Shown here one piece after another: positions 10,527-21,868 of a stretch of DNA of 64,000 nt. The DNA comes from Cryptomeria japonica (lineage: Eukaryota; Streptophyta; Pinopsida; Cupressales; Cupressaceae): assembly GCF_030272615.1 (NCBI RefSeq), contig NC_081408.1, forward strand, positions 402,035,889-402,099,888. Direction: 5' to 3'. The stretch's first letter is position 1. Each line of letters opens with the position of its first letter. Made by a program: the position numbers and the translations under genes. Below the pieces are notes generated by a model. It searched no databases. It saw only the letters and a program-made list of their open reading frames with translations, and was not told where the DNA came from.

Positions 10527-11993
10527 CTAATTCTTTCCTCTATCAAACATTTGATTCTCATCATGAAGTAGTATAAAAACTTTGAAATTAGTGATATCAC
10601 CTGATTGGCAATTCCTGTCATAAGATGCATCATCCATCCTTATTTTATAAGAATTCTTTATTTCACCTGGATTACCATTATCCCCTATTCCATAGGAAAT
10701 GGTATTTATACTTTTACAAAAGTTTGCTTCTTGTGGCATCCGCATATTCTTCATCTTTATTTTATTGGAATGTTGCATATTATCTAACTGGTACTTCTTT
10801 TCACCTTTTATTTTATCTCTATGTGATGTACCTTCCTTTTGTAACTCTGTTATTTTTGTGGTCCTTTTATCACATGACTTAGTCATATTATTACCCATGG
10901 TGTCTTCACACATGTTTGTATTGTCCATACTATTTGCAATTTTTTCTTCTTCATCGTATAGAGGATTTGAGAATACATGAAAATCCTTTTCACACATACC
11001 ATGGCAGTAGGGAATATGATTTTCCTCTATCACTTCATCACATAAGGGGTTTGAAAATATTTGAAAGCCATTTTCAAATTTGCATACCTCTTCTTTATCA
11101 ATTGTATCATCAAGGTACTCAAGTATGGATTCACTTTCCTCATGACTGGTACAATATTCTTCATCAATGTTAGCAACAATTTCTTCAGGTTCTGACTTGT
11201 ACTCACAAACATCATCAATTGCTTCTTCATCAGATGGGACTTCCAAATGGATAACTGATTCTTCTATATATTCATCTTCATTTGCATCTCTTATATTGAT
11301 GTTACTCGTCTCACGCAAATCATGTAGTTTTTTATTCAATTCTTCAAGAATTGAACATGCTGATTCCAAATTGTCAGACCCAAATTCTCTCACGATCAAT
11401 TCCTCCAGTATAGCTGAATTAAGTTGTATATTATTAGGCATTTGGAAATAAGTCACCATTATTCTGCCAATCAATTTTTCTATAGATTCACCTTCCTTTC
11501 TTCTTATGTTGTAGATTGCATTGCCACAATCATAATCTGATTGAATCTGATTTTGGTATGGAGAACCAATTGAAGGGCTAGCGGCTGAAGTGTTGTCCTC
11601 GATTACACCGTAGAATTCTTCCATAAACCACCACTCAAGTTCTTCCCACGATGAGATACTTTGTGGGGGTAACAAGCTGAATGACTGCTCTGCAACATCC
11701 TCCAATGTTAGCACAAACCATTTCATGATCATTTCTTTTGAGTAGATTCTGAAGGTCTCAATAAACCAATAAAATGATTTTAGATGCCCAATTGGTGATT
11801 CCCTTTCATCTCCATGGAACCTCGGCGTACAGATCTTCAACTCACAAGGAAATGCATATGGATACTCAGGGATGTTACCAAAATCCAATGGCTTAAAACT
11901 CCTTAGAATATTCTTGCCTCTTTGTGGTTGTGGTTGCCACTGTGCATATTGTTTTGAAGATGCTTCTCCATAAAAATATGGATATTGAAACAT
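10527..11993 (-). CDS. Gag protein of element C
   Basis: An intact 488-codon ORF, the only one in C. The N-terminal half carries the retrotransposon gag fold: FHGDERESPIGHLKSFYWFIETF, then LTLEDVAEQSFSLLPP, SSWEELEWWFMEEFYG and EGESIEKLIGRIM (about residues 58-185). These match the usual Gypsy gag order of a short capsid domain with an 'aW...f...f' core. The C-terminal half is acidic and low complexity (many Glu, Asp, Asn) with no CCHC knuckle. The protein would form the particle that packages the element RNA. No frameshift or stop is present, which fits the small LTR divergence. ATG at 11993 is about 145 bp inside the right LTR boundary. Confidence 0.85.
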   Translation of the reverse strand: MFQYPYFYGEASSKQYAQWQPQPQRGKNILRSFKPLDFGNIPEYPYAFPCELKICTPRFHGDERESPIGHLKSFYWFIETFRIYSKEMIMKWFVLTLEDVAEQSFSLLPPQSISSWEELEWWFMEEFYGVIEDNTSAASPSIGSPYQNQIQSDYDCGNAIYNIRRKEGESIEKLIGRIMVTYFQMPNNIQLNSAILEELIVREFGSDNLESACSILEELNKKLHDLRETSNINIRDANEDEYIEESVIHLEVPSDEEAIDDVCEYKSEPEEIVANIDEEYCTSHEESESILEYLDDTIDKEEVCKFENGFQIFSNPLCDEVIEENHIPYCHGMCEKDFHVFSNPLYDEEEKIANSMDNTNMCEDTMGNNMTKSCDKRTTKITELQKEGTSHRDKIKGEKKYQLDNMQHSNKIKMKNMRMPQEANFCKSINTISYGIGDNGNPGEIKNSYKIRMDDASYDRNCQSGDITNFKVFILLHDENQMFDRGKN

Positions 11994-12112
11994 ACTGAAT
12001 GCTACTGATCTTTTTCATTTAATTTTCCTTTTTACAGAGTCGCCACCTCTTTCATAGAGGACATAAGTTATTTCTTTCTTCTGAGTTCTCTCCCACAACA
12101 GAGTCTTAATAA

Positions 12113-12137
12113 TTCTTCCCCAGCAAAGTCGCCAATC
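12113..12137 (-). promoter_or_regulatory. C primer-binding site
   Basis: The minus strand directly after the right LTR reads GATTGGCGACTTTGCTGGGG. This resembles the TGGCGACTCTGCTGGGGA primer sites of plant Gypsy elements. It fixes the right LTR as the 5' LTR. Confidence 0.7.
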
Positions 12138-13304
12138 TGTTGGGTCTCAAATCAATAGATTGGATAGGTTCTAAGGAAATGCCAACTCCTGTGATCAAAC
12201 CCTCCAATTGACTTGGCCAACTTATAGAGTGAACCTATTTGGTTACTAACTCTCTCACTTTAGGCTCTGCAGGACCTGGGCGGGTATACCTACTCACTAG
12301 TTGTTCCTTCAACTAATGCTTTTTATAGCAGATTTAGTGTCTTAATCTGATATCTCCTAGTCTCAAAATTGCATAAGTTTCTTAAATAGACTGATTTCAG
12401 ATGTGTGTATTGATCTATGTATCTTACAAAAGTATATATGTTACACTTTGGCTAAATTACCTACTATACCTACTCTACTAATCCTAATGCTTAAAGGTAA
12501 AGGGTAACTGGTATGGTTAAAGGGTTTGTTTACAAATGATCAGTGCCTTTCCTCCTATTTGGGCTATAGAGTCTTATATTTCTTCAGGACTTATTGTGTA
12601 AACTTATGAGATAGTTTTTAATCCCACCACCTCTCGATGAGTCTGTCAGTTACTATTTCTTATGAGCTCTACTTCAATGTCTATATTGTAAACCGCTTGA
12701 ATGAATTTAACCCTAACTTTAAGAGACCATCCAAGGAAGAAATACATGGAACAATTACAATTCACAAGTAAATCTTTTTTTTAATCCAAATCTACAATAT
12801 GAAACACAAAATTTCACTGGAAGAACACAAATAACCTTATCTCCTTTAGATAATATCACAAGCAACTGCCTTCTAAAAATATGTTAACTCTCAACACATA
12901 TGAGAAAGAAAATGCAACTGGTTATTTTTGATAAAAAGTTTAAAAGTACAAAATTGCCTCCACCTCTTCTATCTCTATCCTCTCTTTTTCTATTTTACAT
13001 CACACATATATATGTGGTTGAATGGTTTTCATACCCCTTTGGGTGAAAAGACACCCCCCTTTTAAATAAAAATAATTCCAAATCCCGAAATTGCCTTAGT
13101 TTATGTAATTAATTGTCACTTTACAAGTTGTTTAGGCATATTAGAGGCGTTTTAAGGCTATTTTATGGGTATATAATGGATAAATGGTCTTTAAATGATG
13201 TAAATACCCCCTTTGGTACTTCACAATCTATTTTTTATGCCCATTATTGTGTTTATGTTATGGTTTCATATTGTGCAACAAATATAAAACATATTACTTG
13301 TACC

Positions 13305-13335
<31 letters not shown>

Positions 13336-13394
13336 TCTTGTTCCTTGTCTTGGAATCTGGAATTCTAAAAATTGCAAAATTTAGGGTTCCAACA
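12138..13394 (-). repeat. C 5' LTR (right)
   Basis: 1,257 bp, the partner of 9135-10402. The (TA)n run at about 13306-13330 is shorter here. Confidence 0.92.
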
Positions 13395-14500
13395 GTACCA
13401 AAGGTACAACATAATCTTTCGAGTATTGGGCAGCTTGTAGGTAAGAATTATAAAGTAGTGTTTAAAGATAACTACTGCAAATTTTTTGATAAATCTGATA
13501 ATTATCATCTTGTAGAAAAGACTTATATGACAAAGAATAGATCATTTCCCCTCACATTGATTTATAGTAAGTTGCATGCACTCAAATCAACCATAGATGA
13601 TTCATGGTTATGGCATCAACGATATGGTCATCTAAATTTTCAAGGGTTAACTTTGTTGAATAAGAAGAATGTGGTGAGAGGGCTTCCTCCAATTTGGACT
13701 AAAGAAGAAGTTTATTCAGGGTGTGCACTTGGCAAACATCATCGAGACAATTTTCTGGTGAACAAGTCTTGGAGAGCCAAAACTCCTTTAAAGCTTGTGC
13801 ATAATGACATCTGTGGTGACATCCACGAAGAATAATTGGGTAAGAACCTTTATTTTTTGACATTCATTGATGATTACTCTCACCACACGAGTTTATTTTC
13901 TTAAGCAAAAATCTGAAGTCTTTGCATGCTTCAAGAATTTTAAAGCAATGGTTGAAAAGAAGAGTGGGTATCTTTCCAAGATACTCAGAACAAATAGAGG
14001 GGGAGAGTTTACCTCTAATGAGTTTGCTGATTTTTGTATTAAGAATGGCATCCAGAGACAACTTACTGTCGCATATACACCTTAGAAAAATGGTATTGTT
14101 GAAAGAAAGAATCATACCATTATGGAAATGACATGAAGCATGATGCAGACAAAGAATCTTCTAAATAATTTTTGGGGAGAAGCAGTTGCGAATACTGTAT
14201 ATATTTTGAATCAAGGTCTTACAAAAGCAATTCAAAGTTCATAACTCCAAAGGAAGCTTGGAGTGGTCACAAGTCTTCAATGGCTCATTTTTTAGTCTTT
14301 GGTTGCTTGGCATATGTGCATGTTCCAGTTCAAAAGTGGAAGAAGTTGGATGCCAAATCTCAACTTTGTATCTTTGTGGAATATTCTACTACAACTAAAT
14401 GATATAGGTTTTATAATCTTGACACAAAGCAAAGGATTGTTAGTCAGGATGCGATTTTTGATGAAGGGGGAGTATGGCAGTGGAAAGAAGGGGTGCAACA
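13395..14500 (+). pseudogene. A gag-pre-integrase and integrase
   Basis: This resumes the A protein after C. The GAG-pre-integrase segment (WLWHQRYGHLNFQGL, CALGKHHRDNF; about 13605-13760) keeps the H..H..C..C zinc site. The core begins LVHNDICGD (first Asp present) but the second catalytic site reads TNRGGEF, with Asn for Asp. Stops occur at 13833, in the FIDDYS region and at about 14085. Copia integrase would insert the cDNA; this copy cannot. Confidence 0.75.
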
Positions 14501-14519
14501 AAATTCATCAATAATAATA

Positions 14520-14700
14520 AGCATGGAAGATAATTGTGTTCCTCCTCTCCCCACAAGCTCAAGTGGAAGTTAAAACTCCAGTTCTAGCTCAAGTGGAAGT
14601 TCAAGCTCGAGCTCTAGTCCTCCAAGTTTACCTAGTTCCTCTCATAGTGCAAACTCAGGTGATGATTCACCTCCACCATCACCTTCATCATTAGCTCCAA
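14520..14700 (+). other. A linker between integrase and RT
   Basis: Serine/proline-rich low-complexity segment (repeated AGCTCAAGTGGAAGT words) typical of the variable spacer ahead of Copia reverse transcriptase. Confidence 0.5.
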
Positions 14701-14705
14701 GAAAG

Positions 14706-15257
14706 GTGCAAAGTTTAGTTGATATATATCAGAGGAGTGCAAATACAACTCTAGTTTTTAATTTTGCTTTGCTTAGTACAATTCAAGCCGAACCCTCTAT
14801 GTATGAAGAAGCAATAAAAGAACATATATGGGTTAATGCTATGAATGATGAGATGAAATCCATTCATAAGAACAATACTTGGGATTTAGTTCAACTTCCC
14901 AAAGATAAGTAGGTGATTGGTGTGAAATGGATATATAAAGTCAAATATCATGCAAATGGTTAAGTGGAACGACATAAGGCAAGATTAGTTGCTAAAGGGT
15001 TTGCAAAAACTCCTAGAGTGGATTATGCAAAGACTTTTGCTCCTATGGCTAGACTTGATACGATCAAGATTATATTGGCTATTACAACACAATTCAAGTG
15101 GCCAATATATGGATGTTAAATCAACATTCTTGAATGGTTATCTAGATGAGGAAGTTTATGTGGAACAACCTATGGGTTATGAAGTTCCAGGAAAAGAACA
15201 CTTAGTCTACAAGTTGAAGAAAGATCTTTATGGGTTAAAAAGGCTCCTCGTGCCTGG
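14706..15257 (+). pseudogene. A reverse transcriptase, N-terminal part
   Basis: Copia RVT_2 motifs in order: AMNDEMKSIHKNNTWDLVQLP, then [34 protein letters not shown], and after a frameshift near 15090 [21 protein letters not shown] and LYGLK. The codons GCT CCT CGT GCC TGG (APRAW) end exactly at the insertion of E (CCTGG duplicated). The YVDD catalytic region is missing on both sides of E; the text resumes 60 codons later at 28071. Confidence 0.8.
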
Positions 15258-16262
15258 TGTAGACACTTAAAAATAATTATTTTAATTATTTTTAATTCCT
15301 CGCATAATTAATTAATTAATTATGTTAATTCAAATTCCTCTCAATATTAATTAAATATAATTAATATTGTCACTATAGCATATGATTGATTTATTTAATA
15401 AATCAATCCCTTTCTTTATTCTTCTAAAAAAATCAAATCCTCACGAATCTTCCTCTTAGCTAATTAATTTCAATTAATTAGTTAACCTACATGATTCCTA
15501 CAAATCATCTTCTTAATTCATTCTTCTAGAAACTCCCTAAACTCACTTAACATTATTCTTCTAATTTTTTATTCCCTCCACTCATTCTCTCTCCTAGTCA
15601 AATTCTCCTACAAATATTAATCCCACCTAACATTTCCTCTAATCCCCCTCCTAATGAGTCGTTAATGGCTTATCAGCATGATTAGCCACAAAGTCAACTC
15701 TTTGTCCTTTTCATCCAGCCACTAGCTTTAAATGTTTTTTTCCTAGGTGAATGTAAGATTTTTGAAATCACACATTCCTCTAGGTATCCCCTCTCCCAAG
15801 GAATTTTTAATTCATTTTTATTTCTCCAATCCCCATGATATCCTTTTTTAGAGAATTTTTAATTCCTCCAATGCATCTTGTGGAGTGTGGAGATACGAAA
15901 TGCCTTTAAGGCATATTTCTTGGTCTCCACACCCTCTCTTGGACCTTGTGTGAGCTCACAAATAAATCTTAGCCCTTCATCTCGAATTCATCCTAGCCAT
16001 CTGTTTTCCTCTCCTCTTCCTATAAAATAGGGCTCCATCCCTTCATTCAAATCATCTTGAAATCCAGTAAGTTTATGCTACCCTTTTGAGCCTAGGAAAT
16101 CATCTTGGCAACTTGATCATCTCATGCTTATCATTTTTCAAATCCATTCCATTTGTGCACAAAATTGGAGAGCCATCCACATCCAACAATCAAAGGAGCA
16201 CATCAAGTGGAGCATTATCAAGGGGCGCCTTCACTTCATCGAGCTCAATCCGAAGGAGAAGG
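15258..16262 (+). repeat. E 5' LTR, part shared with 3' LTR
   Basis: About 98 percent identical to 26956-27960. It contains a TATA-like CTATAAAATAGGG at about 16020. After position 16262 it no longer matches the 3' LTR, and the true end of this LTR is not clear. Confidence 0.85.
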
Positions 16263-16420
16263 ACGCTTGTTGAAGGCTCTATTTTTTCAAACTACTAATC
16301 AAGTTGTTTTGCAGGACGCTTGTTGAAGACTCTGTTTTTCCAAACTACTAATCAAGTTGTTTTGTAGGACACTTTTTGAAGACTCCATTTTTCAAACTAC
16401 TAATCAAGTGGTTTTGCAGG
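16262..16420 (+). repeat. 53-bp tandem repeat, three units
   Basis: Three head-to-tail units, each starting GACGCTTGTTGAAG or a variant and ending TTGTTTTGCAG, sit exactly where the two LTRs of E stop matching. Unit 3 is the most diverged. Confidence 0.8.
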
Positions 16421-17757
16421 TTGCCTAGCTGATTCAACTAAATATTGTGCATTTATTTAAATTAGGCACCTAGATATTAATTAAAATGGAATGAACCATT
16501 GTCTTATGTGTCTTTAAGAAAAGCGTAAAGGTAGGAAAATATGCTCTTGTCTTACTAGACGATCAGAAATCCAGACCCTCCAACCTTTTCTTGTTTGATT
16601 GTGTGTTTACCTCTAGCGGGCCTGCCCTCCCAACTTGCTCTTTGAGAAGGTAAGAGGGGAACGACCCAAGTGAGTAAACTCGGACCTGGGCTTCCCAACT
16701 CACTATAATGAATAGGCCATTGATGCGAAAGTGTCAGATGGTTGGGGCTATATGAGAGTTCACTCTCACATTGGGTGCTTAGTAGGGTCCTAGAGATCTC
16801 AATCATGCTTGCGTGACTACTAAGTTCTTGGTGCTTCGTTGGGCTATAGGCCTCAATTGCACTTGCACAACTTTGAAGGGTAGCTCCTAACGGGAAGACT
16901 TACTAAACACCTTGTTCATAGTGGCCAAAAACCTTCTAGTCATTGGTGCAGGAGGTCGGACCTTTGAAGCGGCCCATATTCTTACGACCCTTAGTAGAGA
17001 CACGAAGTTTGCCATGAGGAGTTTTCATGGGAATTGATGCTTGGCTGCCCCGAGAAGTGAGTGTCGTGGAGGGGAGCTAGTGGGGTCAAGCATCTAAGTG
17101 TCCACTCTCGGTAAGCGTAGATGGGAAACCAATTGGGATTCAATGACTATTGTCCTTGCCAGTCTTAAGAATGTTGTATATGAGCATGAGTGTCTTTGAT
17201 ATAATATGCATTTGATCACTGTGTTTGCTTTGTTTGATACATACTTGCCAAGAGAAGACTAAAAACACATCACTATCCCCAAACACTTTGCAAAAACACT
17301 TGTCAAGACACAAACAATTGTCCAAGTCATTACCCACATCAAGTCCAAAAATTGCATCAAAGCTCTATCCATCCCATATTTCATAAGCCTAAGAGAGAAG
17401 CTAAGAGTCCATCCTCTCCGTCAACATTCAAGTTTGTCCTTTGAAACACCTATTATCGTCCAAATCAGGGTGGTCATATCCCTTCATACAACTTGCCATT
17501 CAAATCGATCCTCCATTAAGTTATATTCATGTCAAAGACAACCTAGTTATCAAGTTTCTTCTAAACCATCATTACCATACCTTCTTCATCAATCATCCTC
17601 AAATTTCTTAAATCCTTTCATCCTCAAATTTCTTAAGTCCTTTCATCCTCAAATTTCTTAAATCCTTTTATCACAAATTTCTTAAATCCTTTCATCACAA
17701 ATTTCTTAAGTCCTTTCATCACATTTTTCCTAAGTCTTTTCATCACAAATATCGTGT
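16421..17757 (+). other. E 5' LTR end and leader, boundary unresolved
   Basis: No ORF of interest. The stretch is richer in GC than its neighbours (for example 16900-17120) and ends in a pyrimidine-rich segment with repeated CTTAAATCCTTTCATCAC words (about 17600-17750) just before the gag ATG. I could not find a convincing primer-binding site, so the LTR/leader border stays open. Confidence 0.5.
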
Positions 17758-20076
17758 ATGGTCGCAACTCGATCCCAAAAGAAAAAGATGGTTGATCAAC
17801 AATATGGCATGCCAGACATTGGTGTCCTATATGAAGATCCCACACAAGATCATACACAAAGTGGGCAACCTAGCGATCAAGATCAAAGTCAAAATCTTGA
17901 CATGATTAACCAAGATAAACTTTGTCCGGAAGTGCAAACTTTCCTAGCGGATTTTTATAACTAAGAGATGATAGAAAAGTTTATTAAACACAATCCTACT
18001 ACACTTCTGAAAACTCTCCTTGAACATGGAGCTCAACTTCCACCTGAATTTAATAGATCCGCTCTCACCCAACAACCACAAGGAGACCTCGCTCCCACAC
18101 AAAATGCTACACCTACTATTCAAACTCAATCAATTGCAGCCCCATCAATCATCCAAGCTCAATCAATGCCACTCGTGGTACCTCCCACCATGGTCTCCAT
18201 CCCACCTTCTTCCTCCTTACCATCCATACCGCTATCAAATCTGATCTCATCTATTCTCCAAAAAACTTCTATACCACCTCCTTCTATTCAGCCACATATT
18301 TCTATTCCACAAACTTCCCTTCCTCCCAACAATGTCGCAAATTTTATCCAGGTCGTATTCAATCCTGTCACAACAGTTGGTGGACCGCAACCAACTGTCC
18401 CTCAAACCCCAGCGACATCGGTCATCACATCCCACATTCCCACCTCCTCATCATATCAATATATTGGTGGTGGTGCACCTTCTTTGGTTCATCCAATTCT
18501 TGGGGCAAATACAATTCATCAATATCAAAGTCCACAACAAGACCTCATCAAGGAAATTCAAGACATGAAGAATATCATCAAGGACATAAAACAAAAGACT
18601 AATAAAAGAAAAACTTACTCGTTCGAAGAGTTTTGCCCTTGTCCTTATGACCCGTCTATATCAGTTGCACCATATCCCCTAGGATTTGAGATCCCTAAAT
18701 TCACCAAGTATGAAGGCAAAGGAGACCCCCGCGATCATGTTCGAGAATTCCACATCTTATGCCAAGAAGTCTCCTATAGTGACCTTTATCTTCGTAGACT
18801 CTTTCCCAAGAGTCTCATCGGAGATGCCCTGGCATGGTTCTCATCTCTACCACGAGGTTCCATTGTCTCTTTTCCAGACTTGGCAGAAAAAATTGTGGCC
18901 CACTATGCATACAACATGGGTAATGATGTTTCTATGATGGACCTATGTAATACAAAACAAAGGCCCGGAGAAACCTTCACCAATTTCCTATAAAGATGGT
19001 GACATCTTATCAAGAAATTCCAGTGGGACATGCCAGAACAACATCAAATTGAACTATTTCAAAAGAACTTGGTGCTTGAACTTTCAAGACCCTTAATATC
19101 CCAATGTATCAAATCCTTCCAAAAATTGACCGATAAGGGCCTTGCCCTCGAACGTGTCTTGTTGGAGGAAGGAACCTTGAAACATTACCAGAAGTTGACA
19201 CAAAGTTCTTCCTCTTATCATAACGACAAGCCAAAATTTTGGTCCAAAAACAAAAACGTGGTCAATGATGGCATAATTGATGCAAAGCGGGTCCAAACTG
19301 TGGCCGCTCCCCCAAAATCCACCACCAATAATCATCAATTCAATAATCGAGACAATCCTAATCAATCCAAAAAAACTCACAACAATGTCTCAATCCAGGG
19401 ACGACCACCCTGATCGAATAACAGGACTCCAAGAGATTTCACTCCTCTGGCTGAGCCTATTGAAGTGGTGTTTCAAAAACTTGTCCAAGCAGGTGTAGTG
19501 GTTTTTCCAATCACTCGCCCATTTGACCCCAACCAACCTAATCCAAGATGGTATAATGAAAATGAGTATTGTGAATACCATCGTATCAAGGGACATGATA
19601 CACAAAAGTGTATGAAACTGAAGATCTACATACAAGATCTCATTGATAGAGGTGAGATTGAAGTAGCAAATGCAAAACCTGGTAATAACAATGACAAACT
19701 CAAAATGTACCAGGAACCCTTCCTGAATCATGATAAAGGAAAAGGCTCATCATCTAATGCAATGGGTTATGACTACGCTAATCACATAACAGGTTTTGAT
19801 TTCTTAGTAGGTCGCATTGAACCTGCATACAATCATGTCAATGTCATAACCATCCAAGGAGTCAATTCTCCTTCTTCTCAAAGCAGACCAAATCCTGCTA
19901 GGATAGTCATTCAAGGCACCACGCCTTCCACCTCCCATTTTCAGAATGACTGCAATGCAACTACACGCCGAGGAAGGGTCACCATCCAAGGAGTCCCTCC
20001 CCCACCAAACCCCCCACCCATGTCTTCCACCTGCCGATATGACCTCCTTGATCAACTTGGGAAGACACCTGCGTAG
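17758..20076 (+). pseudogene. E gag
   Basis: ATG 17758 gives MVATRSQKKKMVDQQYG and the same frame continues to 20076, broken by stops at 17962, 18991, about 19000 and 19411. A Pro/Ser/Ile-rich region (18100-18500) precedes the capsid domain (about 18660-19150) with PKFTKYEGKGDPRDHV, LRRLFPKSLIGDALAWFSSL and LCNTKQRPGETFTNFL. The knuckle-like CEYHRIKGHDTQKCMKLK is at about 19570-19620. The tail carries three TIQG-type repeats and a proline run. Gag makes the particle. It is interrupted but otherwise full length. Confidence 0.85.
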
Positions 20077-21868
20077 ATCTCCATTTTGAAACTTCTCAAG
20101 ACCTCCCTAGTCCATAAAGAAATTTTGGAACAAGCCCTTCTCCAATCACGCGTTCCAAATAACATCAACGCCACCCAATTCCAAGCCCTCATTGGAAACC
20201 TTGCTGCCTAGCAGCACATTGTATTTAACTCCAAAGATGCTCCCGCAGATGAAGACCATAACAAACCTTTACACATCGAAGCTCTTATCCACAAGCACAA
20301 GGTCAAATGTATCCTGATAGATGGTGGATCCGGGCTTAATCTGTGTACATATAAATTAATAAAACAATTGGGACTTTTTGAGGATCTGATGGACACATCA
20401 GGAAGGATCACAATAAAGGCATATGATGATGCAAAAAGAATTTCAAAGGGTGTGATCACCTTACCTCTTCAAGTGGGCCCCATTACAATTGAAACCCCTT
20501 GCCAAGTACTAGATCTTGATCTCCCCTACAAAATTCTCCCCAGGAGGCCATGGATTCATTCCTTGCAGGCCGTACCCTCTACTTATCACCAATGCATCAA
20601 ATTCCCCTATAACGGAAGAGAGATCACTATCAAAGGCGATCCCCAACCTTTTCAATGTTGCAAACTATTAGAGGGGAAGCATCTGTATCATTGCCCACTA
20701 AATAGACCCTCGCCAACGCCTCCATCTGACACATCAAATGTTGCCTCCACATCATCCCAACCAGATAATCAAATCAAGATCTTGGACAATGGTTGTGGAG
20801 AATACAAATTGGAGGACATCTTATTAATAGGCAACCTCCCTCTCTCTCCTAAGTCATTTGGCAAACCAAAAGAGATAAAAAAGGACCCAAAACCAGTCAT
20901 GCAATGCCAAAACACCACCTTCCAACAATGGGGCCCACTTGATAATGAGAGCCTCGAAGCAGATATCTCTTCATGGTTGTACCAGGAAGAAGATGAAGAT
21001 CCAACAAGAATATCCAAAGAAATGTACCCAAAAGCATCTACCATAGTTGAAAAAATGGGTTACAAAGGACACGGCCTGGGACCAGAGGAGAAAGGAGGAA
21101 AAACACCCATAAATCTTATCTCCTACAGATACAACAGAGGCTTGGGGTACACCCCGGTGCCTAAGATTACTATCGCTGGTGCCCCTTCTAGTCCTCCTTC
21201 GGATATCGAAAGCGCTGACGAAGAGGAATTCCATGAAATGCCTTATGAATATGAGAAAGATATCTTCTTGGATGCTTACATCAATACCATCACCCCCGTA
21301 ACCCCTCCCACTTCACATGAGCTACATCTTGTCCATCCTAAACTCATAGATTGGGGCCAACGAGACAAACCCACTTTAGATATCTGCGCCGACAATAATG
21401 CTCTCATTGCTCTCCTAACAACGCAAAATATGGAAGATTGTAGCAGAATCGAGGGTATTCAACTACACGAAAATGGATACTTTGGTAGTCAAGTCAATGC
21501 CCTTAGCCACAAAAAAGATAATAAAAGAAAAAGATATGATTCCCTAGGTGAAAACCTCCCTGAGGCACCTTTGGATGAACAAGAAATAAAAACAAAGGGC
21601 ATATCTAAAAGTGAAAACTTGGAAAAGGTACTTAAATGATGAGGGATGTGACCTCCCTACCATTGGTTACCTTCCACAGGACAAATCAAATTTGTTGATA
21701 GAAGAAATAGACAGCATCAACATGGGTACCAAAGTCATTTCAAAAAATGTGCTCATTGCCAAATCCCTCATAGAAATCGAGAAACAAGACTTCATCAACT
21801 TCCTTACAGAGGTAAAAATCAATTTTGCATGGTCCTATTCCGATATGCCAGGGTTGGACCCTGCCTAG
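20077..21868 (+). pseudogene. E protease and G-patch linker
   Basis: The protease motif is CILIDGGSGLNLCTY (about 20311-20355), the usual Tat form with DGGS, followed by ILPRRPWIHSLQAVPSTYHQ (about 20530-20590). A glycine-rich G-patch (MGYKGHGLGPEEKGG, about 21055-21100, with RGLGYTP after it) follows; G-patches bind RNA in other proteins. Stops lie at 20074 and 20209. One frameshift occurs between about 21610 and 21640, after which the frame runs to a stop at 21866. Confidence 0.82.

Larger units (their letters stand above)
9135..13394 (-). mobile_element. Gag-only LTR retrotransposon C (TR-GAG type)
   Basis: This is a 4,260-bp element with LTRs 9135-10402 and 12138-13394 (TGTTGG...CCAACA) and the target duplication GTACC. 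The interior is only 1.7 kb and holds one intact ORF, a gag, on the minus strand. A minus-strand primer-like site next to the right LTR reads TTGGCGACTTTGCTGGGGA, a form common in plant Gypsy elements, which agrees with the ORF direction. There is no protease, reverse transcriptase or integrase, so it must move with enzymes from another element. The LTRs differ at only about 15 positions plus a TA-repeat length change, so insertion was recent. Confidence 0.9.
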
